This document shows positions 9,375 through 17,505 of a stretch of DNA of 64,000 nt, piece by piece. The number at the start of each line of letters is the position of its first letter. Position 1 is the first letter of the stretch. Made by a program: the position numbers and the translations under genes. Source of the stretch: Bacteroidia bacterium (GTDB lineage Bacteria > Bacteroidota > Bacteroidia > M30B66); contig JAGYKL010000002.1 in the NCBI GenBank assembly GCA_018401705.1, positions 181,229-245,228 of the forward strand, read 5' to 3'. The notes under the pieces were generated by a model. The model did no database searches, was not told the DNA's origin, and saw nothing but the letters and a program-made list of their open reading frames with translations.

Positions 9375-11752
9375 TTTAAAGGCATCAGAATCAAGGCTCC
9401 TTTCGATTGCTTTTCAATCTCTTTTCTATCCATAAGTTGGCTTCTAAATCCACTTGAATTAAAAAGGTCGGTTTGATCGGAATAATGGTCAGCTAGGAAA
9501 TACCCAGATTGGCCAGTAGGCAAAACGCTCAGGGTATGATCAACATCAGAAAAGTCAATTATTCTTCTCATTGCAGGCCCAAAATAAACTGGATAAGTTG
9601 CCGATGAATCTAGGCGGTAACCCATATTATTTAAAACTTCATTGCCTCCTTGAACGGGATTTGGCCCAACGTTAAACAGTAAGTTAAATGGCTTCTTCCT
9701 TCCAATTGGATGCACATGCTCAAGAGTATGAGCCCTACTCCATTTCCATTTGCTTTGGTCTTTCCCGTAAACACTCTTTAATTCAGAGATTGCCTTATGC
9801 CACGCATTTTTGATTATCAAAGAGCGGTATTCTTTATTTCTTGTTATCCAATCGTCCCACCAGTAAGTTTCTATCCTCCGAAGTAGATAAGGATAGCTTG
9901 TTTTCATAAAATGGGTATTCATATACCTTTTAAACAATGGCTCTCCAATTTTATTAACCATAGTAGCCCTGAGAATATGGTAAATCCAATGATTTAGAAT
10001 TAAAGCTCCGGGAGACTCTAATCCATAAGAGCCATCCCAAGATGATAGTCTGTTTGATTCTTCTGTCTTTATTGCAGCAGGATCAATTGAAGAAAGTGTT
10101 TTCAGTAAATCTTGAGCTAATTTAAGATCCGATTCACTTTTTGTATCAACGATAAGTATCTTCATATCATCAACACTAAACTTATCTTTTCCTGAAAGTT
10201 CAGCAACAATTCTATTAGCCCTGCTGTCAGGAACATAGTAACCTGGATAATAACCAATACTTATAGAGTCGGGCTGATTATTAGCTGAATAAACATAGCC
10301 TTGAGGAGGGTCTTCAGCCCTTGGGTTTTCTTCAAAGTCGAGCCAGCCGAGATATTCATCTAATCCTGAAGCTCCGTCAAGAAATCTTTTAGGATTAACA
10401 CTCTCAGGGCGCTTAATCAATTTAGCAGCAGCCCACCAAGCAATATGGCCATCTTTATCGCCATACATGACATTAAGGCCAGGTGCATCAATTAAGGAGG
10501 CTGCATACCTCGCATCATCCATGCTTTTAGCATGATTGAGATTATAAACAGCTTCTAGTGACCTTGCAGGGAACTTAAGATAAGACCACCAAACAGAAAC
10601 AGGAGTCCTGCGAGTTGGTAAATCATCAAAAACATCTTGGATTAAAGGCCCATGGGGAGTTTCTTTAATCACTATGGTCTCTTCGCCCTTATCTTTTATT
10701 TTAATAATTTGTTCAGTCGCCTTTATTGCTTGAGGACTTCCCTTAAACTTAACATTGTTGCCTTCTATTTCTTCAATAAAGAAGTCAACATCGTCATTTT
10801 CGAACATGGTTAGACCATTTGCACAGAAATCAGAATGGCCAACAAGAGCAAAAGGGAAACCAGCAAGATGATTACCATAAAACCTAAACCCTGGATACTC
10901 GAAATGCGCTTCATACCAAACTGCCGGCTGAGAATATCCCATGTGAGTATCGTTACATAATAGAGTGTTCCCTGAAGAAGATTTTGCGGGGGCTAGCACC
11001 CAGCTATTAGAACCAATCCAAGGGGAGACGGGAAAAGTAGAAAGAACTTTGTCTATTTCATCGGCGAATTGAGCACCATCTATTTGTGCATCGGCATATA
11101 TAGGGATTTTTGTTCCTTTAATGGTCCAGGCCTGATCAATATCTTTCATATATAAATCTCCTAAAACCCTGTACATCGATTCGACCATTGGGTCGATGCG
11201 AAAGCCTTCTGCAAAGCCAAAAGCCATGTAGCCAGAAATGAGAAAAACATCAGAAAGCTGAAAAGGTTCAGGATCAATACCTAGCATGGTAAATTCAATA
11301 GGTGTTTTGCCTTCCAGCATATAGGCATTTACGCCATTAATGTATGCAGCAGTGGCAGACTGAATTGTATCATTTGCTCTATTCTGAAATTCTTTAGCAG
11401 ACCATTCAGCATGTTTATTCAATCCAATAGTTCTGAAGAACTTATCAGTCTTGAACATATCATTTCCTAAGACTTCGGCAAGCCTTCCCGCCGCAAGGCG
11501 CCGGATCATTTCTAATTGAAAAAGTCTATCTTGAGCAACAACGTAACCTAAGGCAAAATATGCATCTGTTTCGTTATTAGCATAGATATGAGGAATACCC
11601 CATTTATCATAATGGATCTCAGTTTGGGAATTTAACCCTTTAAGTGAAATGCTGCCTGTGTATTCAGGCTTCAGAGAATTCAACCAAAAGTATATTCCAC
11701 CTGCAAGGAGGCCAAATACAATGATTACAGCCCAAATTATTTTTTTTATCAT
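9371..11752 (-). CDS. Penicillin acylase family protein (Ntn hydrolase)
   Basis: A 793-residue exported amidohydrolase of the penicillin acylase/acyl-homoserine-lactone acylase family. An N-terminal signal anchor (residues about 4-23) is followed by the alpha chain opening GIPHIYANNETDAYFALGYV and QDRLFQLEMIRRLAAGRLAEVLG. The autoproteolytic site and nucleophile lie in WIGSNSWVLAP, with Ser about 248 as the first residue of the mature beta chain. Later blocks (WWAAAKLIKRPE, the NNQPD region, SLPTGQSG-like VLPTGQSGYFLADHY near the C-terminus) are also typical. Family members cleave amide-linked acyl groups from beta-lactams, quorum signals or peptides; the substrate is unknown here. It is coupled to ctlX and lies 45 bases after a serine-hydrolase gene. 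Confidence 0.92.
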   Translation of the reverse strand: MIKKIIWAVIIVFGLLAGGIYFWLNSLKPEYTGSISLKGLNSQTEIHYDKWGIPHIYANNETDAYFALGYVVAQDRLFQLEMIRRLAAGRLAEVLGNDMFKTDKFFRTIGLNKHAEWSAKEFQNRANDTIQSATAAYINGVNAYMLEGKTPIEFTMLGIDPEPFQLSDVFLISGYMAFGFAEGFRIDPMVESMYRVLGDLYMKDIDQAWTIKGTKIPIYADAQIDGAQFADEIDKVLSTFPVSPWIGSNSWVLAPAKSSSGNTLLCNDTHMGYSQPAVWYEAHFEYPGFRFYGNHLAGFPFALVGHSDFCANGLTMFENDDVDFFIEEIEGNNVKFKGSPQAIKATEQIIKIKDKGEETIVIKETPHGPLIQDVFDDLPTRRTPVSVWWSYLKFPARSLEAVYNLNHAKSMDDARYAASLIDAPGLNVMYGDKDGHIAWWAAAKLIKRPESVNPKRFLDGASGLDEYLGWLDFEENPRAEDPPQGYVYSANNQPDSISIGYYPGYYVPDSRANRIVAELSGKDKFSVDDMKILIVDTKSESDLKLAQDLLKTLSSIDPAAIKTEESNRLSSWDGSYGLESPGALILNHWIYHILRATMVNKIGEPLFKRYMNTHFMKTSYPYLLRRIETYWWDDWITRNKEYRSLIIKNAWHKAISELKSVYGKDQSKWKWSRAHTLEHVHPIGRKKPFNLLFNVGPNPVQGGNEVLNNMGYRLDSSATYPVYFGPAMRRIIDFSDVDHTLSVLPTGQSGYFLADHYSDQTDLFNSSGFRSQLMDRKEIEKQSKGALILMPLK

Positions 11753-11757
11753 CTATC

Positions 11758-11774
11758 CAACGCTTTCGGCGTTG
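11758..11774 (-). other. Small hairpin between serine hydrolase and penicillin acylase genes
   Basis: CAACGC/GCGTTG forms a 6-bp stem with a 5-base loop, five bases before the acylase ATG. There is no following T-run on the minus strand, so it is not an intrinsic terminator. It could occlude the acylase start or stabilise a processed mRNA end. Confidence 0.35.
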
Positions 11775-11797
11775 AAATTACAAATGTTTCTTGATGT

Positions 11798-12964
11798 CTA
11801 TTCAATTGAGCATGTTAATCCAGCAACTTCTTCTTTAATATCGTGCAAACTGTTGATAGAATGATTGACTTTATTGGACAAAACGATAAGCGTATTTCCA
11901 TCGCTCAGGTTTCTCATAAAATACGTTCTAAAGCCGTGCCACCAGCCGCCATGGTAAACAATTTGTTTGTCGGGATTCTCGTAATTTAAACGCCATCCAA
12001 AGCCATAATTTTTCTTATTTCTCTTTTTCGGGCTTCCTTCTTTGAAGGCTTCGGCGAGAGTTTCCTGTTTAATAAGTTTATCTGAATACAAAGCTTGGTC
12101 CCAAATAAAGAGATCAGTTGCTGTAGAAAAAACATTCTTATCGCCAGTTATTCCGTTGAAGCAATCATTTTCAGCAGGTAAACGCCCATTTCTTTCATAA
12201 CCACAAACCCTTCCTGGCATGTCAGGACTGTAGCATTTGCTATATATTCTGGTATTATTCATACCTAATGGATTAAAAATGACCTTCTTCATGAAAGAAG
12301 AAAAAGACATTCTGCTAATCTTTTCGACAATAGAGGCAAGCACTGCATAGCCTGTATTACTATATAAAAACCTCGTACCTGGTCGAAAATTAAGTGCTGG
12401 TTTAATAGAAGAAATGTATTTAAGCATATCGCTGTTGCTAATAGCCACTGACTTATCTTCTAATACAGGATCAAGAAACCATCGATATTCGGCCAAACCA
12501 GAACGATGGGTTAATAACTGACGTATTGTAATTTCTGGATAAGGGAAATCCGAGATGTACTTATTTACTTTATCATCATATCTGAGGTAGTTTCTTTCCT
12601 TAAGTATCATAATTGCCACGGCGGTGAATTGCTTTGATACAGAAGCGAGCTGAAATTGATCGTCGACAAGCAGCTTGGTTTTAGATTCTAGGTTTGAGTA
12701 TCCTAGAGCTGCTTTATAAATAATTTGGTGATTGTTTGCAATTAAAACCACACCATTAAAGCCTTGCTTTTTTTGAAGATTTTTGAAGTAAGCATCGTAC
12801 TCCGCTTCCTTTCTCCGGCTATCTATTCTATTAACCAATGACTCAAATAGATTTGAAGCGCTAGCTTCAATAGAAAGCTTTTGGCTATTCGCTTTAGCGA
12901 AAGATAGCGTCGGTATAATAACCAGACACGCTACTAACAAAAAAAACACCTTCTCTTTTAACAT
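11798..12964 (-). CDS. Serine hydrolase, class C beta-lactamase/DD-peptidase-like, exported
   Basis: A 388-residue exported protein of the beta-lactamase/transpeptidase-like fold. A signal peptide covers about residues 1-24. The catalytic motifs are S-V-S-K (Ser108 and Lys111), Y-S-N (Tyr201) and H-G-G in the third-motif position (about 346, replacing K-T-G). HGG is common in esterase or peptidase relatives of class C enzymes, so true beta-lactamase activity should not be assumed. A longer frame exists from a TTG at 12973; the ATG at 12962-12964 starts the signal peptide cleanly. TAGATTTG at 12978-12971 (minus strand) is a perfect -7-like box, but it lies so close that the message would be almost leaderless. 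Confidence 0.85.
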   Translation of the reverse strand: MLKEKVFFLLVACLVIIPTLSFAKANSQKLSIEASASNLFESLVNRIDSRRKEAEYDAYFKNLQKKQGFNGVVLIANNHQIIYKAALGYSNLESKTKLLVDDQFQLASVSKQFTAVAIMILKERNYLRYDDKVNKYISDFPYPEITIRQLLTHRSGLAEYRWFLDPVLEDKSVAISNSDMLKYISSIKPALNFRPGTRFLYSNTGYAVLASIVEKISRMSFSSFMKKVIFNPLGMNNTRIYSKCYSPDMPGRVCGYERNGRLPAENDCFNGITGDKNVFSTATDLFIWDQALYSDKLIKQETLAEAFKEGSPKKRNKKNYGFGWRLNYENPDKQIVYHGGWWHGFRTYFMRNLSDGNTLIVLSNKVNHSINSLHDIKEEVAGLTCSIE

Positions 12965-13051
12965 ACTACGCAAATCTATAAGGAGATACGCAATGTAGAG
13001 AGAAGGTGTTTCAAACTTATCGTCAACTTGATGTTAACAACAGCTAAAATT

Positions 13052-15391
13052 TTATTGCTTCACTAAACGGCCGATAGCTGTTTGACCTTTGTTATCCTGC
13101 ACTCTTAAAATATAAACACCATTAGCAAGTCCTGATAAAGAAATGCTAAACTGGTTATTCATAGAAGAGGCTTGAGCTGAGAAATCAGAAACAAATCTGC
13201 CCATAGCATCAAAAAGTTGCCAATTCCCATTACCACTAAAGTTAGAAGGCACATTCACCCAAGCTCTGTCAGAAGCTGGATTTGGAAGAATTGTTAAGTG
13301 GGATCTTTCACCAACAGCAGCAATTGATACTGTTGAAGGAGTAAAGCAATCGCCAGCAATAAAGGTTCTTGTTTTTTCTCCAATATCATTAGGGATATCG
13401 ATGATTTCTGTGATACAAATATCTCCACCTGTAAGCGAGCTAAAATATACTCTAACTAATTCAACAGAAGAGGTTCCATGATGGATAACAGAATCTCCAG
13501 GATATAAACCGAAAACTTCATTTCGCATTGCGTTAAAACCTAAATGAATAGGCATGTCGGCAGGGTTTGTTAGTGGTGCTACATCATCTATTTCAACACC
13601 TGAGATGCGGAATTGGTAACCAATAACATTTGCTCTCTCAGAAGTTAATTGAACATCAAGATAATTACTACTATAATTAACATCAACGATTTCAAGATAA
13701 GTTGAATCGTTAGGATTGACTACATTTCTAGGGAAATAACAATTCTCTAAATCTCCGGTTTCACCTGCTGATTGCATACACCATGTTTCAAGAGCTGCGT
13801 CATAAACAGTGAGTGCATCATCATCATTTAAGTCATAGCATGGCATAACAGCAGGATTATCAACAGTTAGCATATTGATGTATTCCTCAACATCGTCATA
13901 GTTGATGATTTCATCTTCAACAGTATTACCGAACATGGCTGTTCCTTCACAATCACCATTACAATCGCGAATGGCAACTCCTCCTGGTATTCCAGCACAG
14001 TCAACAAATGGCTGACAATCAGGAAGAAGTGTAAACGAAGGTACATTAGCTGCGTTTCTGGTAATATTGATACAAACCTGAAGCGCGTTGTTTAGATAGT
14101 TTATCTCATTTCTTCCTAAGGCATCTGGACGATGCTGTGAGTTTATGATTACAGCGATACGATAATCACCAGCTGGAACATCTGTTATATCAATCCACTG
14201 ACACTGTGTTCCGGCACCGTAAACATCATAACAACCTGCAGAGATACCCATGTTTCCGCAATTATACTGTCCGAAACCACAAAGGTCCATAACACAGAAT
14301 CCGTTTTTATGACCCGCCGGAATGATATTGTCATCCATATCATATAATCTGTAATCTCCGTAACCTTCATAATGGGTGTGCCCATGGCAGTTTACTGTGT
14401 TAAACTGGTCTGGATTAGCTGAAGGAGTACCGATATAATAATCGGCAGTACCAACATTGTCAATTTTTGAAGAGAAACGGATAACGTAACGCTGTCCATA
14501 TCCTGTAACACAATCCTCTGCGATATCACACCCAGATGTTGTATGGGTTGTTAAAGAAAGAGAATTTACAAACGCTACAGAGTCAAAGGCCAAATCCGGA
14601 CCTTGACAAGCCGGGTCTGGGAAATAAATACAAGAGCCATCTTCAACCTCTGCAAGAGGGTTAAAATTACAAGAAGTAGGATCCATACAACCGCTAATAG
14701 GGCCAATATAAGAGAATGAAAAGTCAATATCACCTGAGCATGCATCTTCATTATCTCCAACTCTAATTAAATATGAAAATCCATCAACGAAAACGACATC
14801 TAAATTAGATTGCAAGCCGCAATCTGCATTATCATTGAAAGCATAAGTTCCCATTGGACCTTCAGTTAAACCTACTGTAGGACAGCTCTCAAAAACCCAA
14901 AGTTTAGTGTCGCAAGTGCTTAAATCGCAAGTGCTTAAATTGTAAGTGCCAGAAGCTTCACAATTAAAACGAAACCAAGTGTCTTCAAAAGTAGCTGTAT
15001 GATTACCTGTTTCAATTTCAATAGCTTCTGAACATGCTGAACCAGGAGGGCAAGCCACAGAGTGCTCTGCTAAGCTACCAAAGTTGCTTCCGTTTGCAAC
15101 TAAATCACCATCAAGGTAGATCCAGTAGCCTCCTGGAGAAAAAATTCCATCTCCGTAACTATCAATTATTCTCACCTGTACACAGCTTCCTGTTTCAACA
15201 CAAAGTGTATCGCCAACTGTCGTTCCCATGGCAATAACATTTCCATCAACGGTAACATTCCATTCTGTTTCCCAAGGATAAGAATCAGGCACTATCTGAA
15301 TAATTAGCTCGCTTTCACCATCTCCACAAGCTACTTGTGCAAAAGAGCCCAGAGATAAAAAGCATAACAAAAGGGTAAGAATATTCTTCAT
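13052..15391 (-). CDS. T9SS-exported lysyl oxidase-like protein
   Basis: A 779-residue secreted protein with a signal peptide (residues 1-18). Beta-rich N-terminal domains follow, then a GCMDPTSCNFNP Cys-rich repeat near 235, and a lysyl oxidase domain at about 270-450. The copper site is HGHTH (His336, 338, 340). GHKNGFC supplies Lys362 and CYDVYG supplies Tyr391, the pair that forms the lysyl-tyrosylquinone cofactor in animal LOX, and CQWIDITDVPAGDYR is an almost literal LOX signature. A dockerin-like segment (YDLNDDDALTVYD, about 520) follows. The last 80 residues are a T9SS type A sorting domain (LPNPASDRAWVNV and NGVYILRV). The likely reaction is oxidative deamination of amines or peptidyl lysine outside the cell. 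A TATGTTTG promoter box lies just upstream. Confidence 0.88.
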   Translation of the reverse strand: MKNILTLLLCFLSLGSFAQVACGDGESELIIQIVPDSYPWETEWNVTVDGNVIAMGTTVGDTLCVETGSCVQVRIIDSYGDGIFSPGGYWIYLDGDLVANGSNFGSLAEHSVACPPGSACSEAIEIETGNHTATFEDTWFRFNCEASGTYNLSTCDLSTCDTKLWVFESCPTVGLTEGPMGTYAFNDNADCGLQSNLDVVFVDGFSYLIRVGDNEDACSGDIDFSFSYIGPISGCMDPTSCNFNPLAEVEDGSCIYFPDPACQGPDLAFDSVAFVNSLSLTTHTTSGCDIAEDCVTGYGQRYVIRFSSKIDNVGTADYYIGTPSANPDQFNTVNCHGHTHYEGYGDYRLYDMDDNIIPAGHKNGFCVMDLCGFGQYNCGNMGISAGCYDVYGAGTQCQWIDITDVPAGDYRIAVIINSQHRPDALGRNEINYLNNALQVCINITRNAANVPSFTLLPDCQPFVDCAGIPGGVAIRDCNGDCEGTAMFGNTVEDEIINYDDVEEYINMLTVDNPAVMPCYDLNDDDALTVYDAALETWCMQSAGETGDLENCYFPRNVVNPNDSTYLEIVDVNYSSNYLDVQLTSERANVIGYQFRISGVEIDDVAPLTNPADMPIHLGFNAMRNEVFGLYPGDSVIHHGTSSVELVRVYFSSLTGGDICITEIIDIPNDIGEKTRTFIAGDCFTPSTVSIAAVGERSHLTILPNPASDRAWVNVPSNFSGNGNWQLFDAMGRFVSDFSAQASSMNNQFSISLSGLANGVYILRVQDNKGQTAIGRLVKQ

Positions 15392-15408
15392 TATAGGTAT
15401 ATTTTAAT

Positions 15409-15416
15409 CAAACATA
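15409..15416 (-). promoter_or_regulatory. -7 promoter box of the lysyl oxidase-like gene
   Basis: TATGTTTG on the minus strand matches TAnnTTTG perfectly, 17 bases before the ATG. A TTTG occurs 15 bases further upstream, shorter than the usual spacing, so the -33 element is uncertain. Confidence 0.5.
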
Positions 15417-15478
15417 CAATTTTAACAGAAACAAAGAGAAAAAGAAAATTAATTCCTTACGCATTCAATGCGCTGCAC

Positions 15479-16543
15479 TTACAATTTTGCGCTTGATAAA
15501 AAGTAGCTTTCAATCCTCGTTCTTACATTTTCACGAATGTTGAACCAGAATAAATTGTAGTCAGCCACATGATAGTTTTTCATTTTGATAAACATCCTAC
15601 CCGGCACATGAGGTTTATCAATCCAAAGAATGCCATTCTTGACTTGTGCACCATTAATTTTTTCTTCCACTTTGTTGAATTTCCAAGTAATTCCTCCCAA
15701 ATTCTTATCTCTTGAAACAATTGTTGAATCGGTTGTCCATGAAAGTGGATTTACACAAACACCGCCTTTATAGGACTCGTAATTTGGAGGAAAATACCCT
15801 TCCTCATAAGTTGCCCAGGCAACAAAGCAGTTGGTTTGATTGGGTGAATCACAAATGGGCAATTCGGTGAAAAAATCTGAAGGTACCGGCATTCCTATAA
15901 TATAGGCTGCAACAAGTTGCTTCTGTAAAACAGTTCCTTCAATTTCTTCTTTTAGTAAAGTTCCAACATGTAGAGTTCCTTGACTATGCCCAGCTAGTAT
16001 AAAAGGTCTTCCATTATTATGATTAGCCATGTAGTAGTTGAATGCCTGCTTAACATCCTGATATGCAAGATCTAAAGCTGCCTGCCCACTCTTTTTATCG
16101 CTAGTAAAAAAGGAGGTGATGTGAGCTTGGCGGTATCTGGGAGCAAAAACACGGCACGAGCCATTAAAAACTGAAGCCTGATTTAAAATTGCGCTTCCAT
16201 CAACTCTGGCATTCATCAATGTGTCATTTACATCCGCATTCCAAATAAATGTTCTTCCCTCAACTTCATCGAGATAAAGAGTAGGATGAACAAAAAAGAC
16301 ATCAACACGAGCATCTTTCTGAGCATCACGCACTTTGGAATTAGGAACAGAATCGGCCATATCTTTTAGCCATGGCAAAGCACACCAATGTTCATTTAAA
16401 GAATAATCGGGAGCAGGAGGTTGTTTTGTTTCAGAGAATTTTGCATCCACTTTAGGTGGGACATAATTGCTACCCATGTATGGCGACTTTTTGCATGCAG
16501 CAGCAAGCACTAAACAGATGAGAATAATCTTTCCCGAATTCAT
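15479..16543 (-). CDS. DUF3089 alpha/beta-hydrolase-like lipoprotein
   Basis: A 354-residue lipoprotein: the signal ends in LAAAC (lipidated Cys about 17). The body matches DUF3089, a family with an alpha/beta-hydrolase fold. The sequence shows VDVFFVHPTLYLD near residue 85, RVFAPRYRQAHI about 135, and the nucleophile elbow GHSQGT about 184, where Ser would be catalytic. The acid and base residues are not obvious to me. It probably acts as a periplasmic or surface esterase/lipase-like hydrolase. It stands alone on the minus strand between the lysyl oxidase and a divergent small gene. Confidence 0.82.
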   Translation of the reverse strand: MNSGKIILICLVLAAACKKSPYMGSNYVPPKVDAKFSETKQPPAPDYSLNEHWCALPWLKDMADSVPNSKVRDAQKDARVDVFFVHPTLYLDEVEGRTFIWNADVNDTLMNARVDGSAILNQASVFNGSCRVFAPRYRQAHITSFFTSDKKSGQAALDLAYQDVKQAFNYYMANHNNGRPFILAGHSQGTLHVGTLLKEEIEGTVLQKQLVAAYIIGMPVPSDFFTELPICDSPNQTNCFVAWATYEEGYFPPNYESYKGGVCVNPLSWTTDSTIVSRDKNLGGITWKFNKVEEKINGAQVKNGILWIDKPHVPGRMFIKMKNYHVADYNLFWFNIRENVRTRIESYFLSSAKL

Positions 16544-16648
16544 TTGTCAAATTTAAGCCGAAACTTCAATTATATAAAACCCAAAGCTTGATATCTTCGT
16601 TAAGTATTAAAATTTTACGACCTTCGTAATTCAGTAAATATTTGCCGC

Positions 16649-17008
16649 ATGATTAATCGCCTTTTGCTTCTATGTATTTTTTTGTCAGTGTCAGCACTGG
16701 GACATGCTGAGATTCGTAAAGACAGCTTAATGTTTGAGGCTGAAGATGCTATTCGATACGCCAAGTTTCTTGATTTCTATAAATTTGGTGAAGAATGGTC
16801 GGCTAAACCAGACACCAGTGGTAAAGTCTGGGTTGTACAAGCTAAAAGAGTTTACACTAGTAATAAGGTAATTAAAGATAAAAACGGACAAGTTTTGTGC
16901 GACCCTGAAAAAGGTTGTACAGTAGAATCAACCCGTACTATTCTTATGGATAAGAAAAACGGAAAAGTTATAAGCCGCAAACGTTACACTAAAATTAGAA
17001 GTAATTAA
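16649..17008 (+). CDS. Small exported hypothetical protein
   Basis: A 119-residue protein with a signal peptide (hydrophobic residues 4-20, cleavage near GHAEI) and a mature part of about 98 charged residues ending in a lysine/arginine-rich tail. It contains two cysteines in VLCDPEKGCTVES that could form a disulfide. I do not recognise a family. It is divergent from the DUF3089 gene and ends 6 bases before the stop of the truncated enoyl-CoA hydratase fragment, so it marks the left edge of the 17.5-kb block described in the findings. Confidence 0.7.
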   Translation: MINRLLLLCIFLSVSALGHAEIRKDSLMFEAEDAIRYAKFLDFYKFGEEWSAKPDTSGKVWVVQAKRVYTSNKVIKDKNGQVLCDPEKGCTVESTRTILMDKKNGKVISRKRYTKIRSN

Positions 17009-17014
17009 ACTGAT

Positions 17015-17449
17015 TTACTTCCCTTTAAACTCTGCTTTTCTTTTTTCTAAAAATGCTTTTGTGCCTTCTTTAAAATCATTTGTGGCGATGCATTTACCAA
17101 ATTCACGAATTCCTGATTCAAATCCGTTTACGCCATCTGTAAAGTAATCGTTTACGCAACGAATTACAGCAGTAATTGCTAAAGGTGCCTTGGTGGCAAT
17201 TTTATTAAGTAATTCTTCTGCTTTGGGTATAAGCTCAGCTGCGGGAACTACATAATTAACCAATCCCAGGCTATGAGCTTCGGCTGCAGGAAATATATCG
17301 GCTGTCATTAAATACTCGAGCGCCTTGCCTTTGCCAATGAGTTGCACAAGCCTTTGGGTTCCGGCATATCCGGGCGTTAGGCCAAGGTTTACTTCAGGTT
17401 GACCAAATCGCGCATGTTCAAATGCGACACGGATTTGGCATGACATAGC
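17015..17449 (-). pseudogene. Displaced 3' fragment of an enoyl-CoA hydratase gene
   Basis: The last 145 codons of an enoyl-CoA hydratase/crotonase, from AMSCQIRVA to the stop. They align without gaps to codons 115-259 of the complete gene at 34985-35764; I count 20 differences in 145 residues (about 86% identity). The oxyanion-hole half with GGGCEL is missing, so no active enzyme can be made. Homology stops sharply at 17449/17450, where unrelated sequence with a terminator begins. An open frame does run on upstream through that terminator, but it is not homologous to anything I recognise. The fragment keeps its original downstream neighbour, the small exported gene. Confidence 0.9.
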
Positions 17450-17460
17450 AGATAAACAAA

Positions 17461-17486
17461 AACACCCGCTGTTGCGGGTGTTTTTT
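17461..17486 (-). terminator. Rho-independent terminator of the Ig-like T9SS gene
   Basis: A 9-bp stem AACACCCGC/GCGGGTGTT with a 4-base loop is followed on the minus strand by TTTTTG. It is placed 20 bases after the stop of the 17506-19986 gene. T-rich sequence on the plus strand too (TTTTTT at 17481-17486) would let it work both ways. Confidence 0.9.
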
Positions 17487-17505
17487 ATCAAATTATGGCT
17501 TTGAC

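Noticed and set aside
12971..12978. TAGATTTG as a firm promoter for the serine hydrolase
   Set aside because: The box is perfect, but it lies only 6 bases before the ATG and lacks a -33 element at proper spacing, so it is mentioned only as a possibility.
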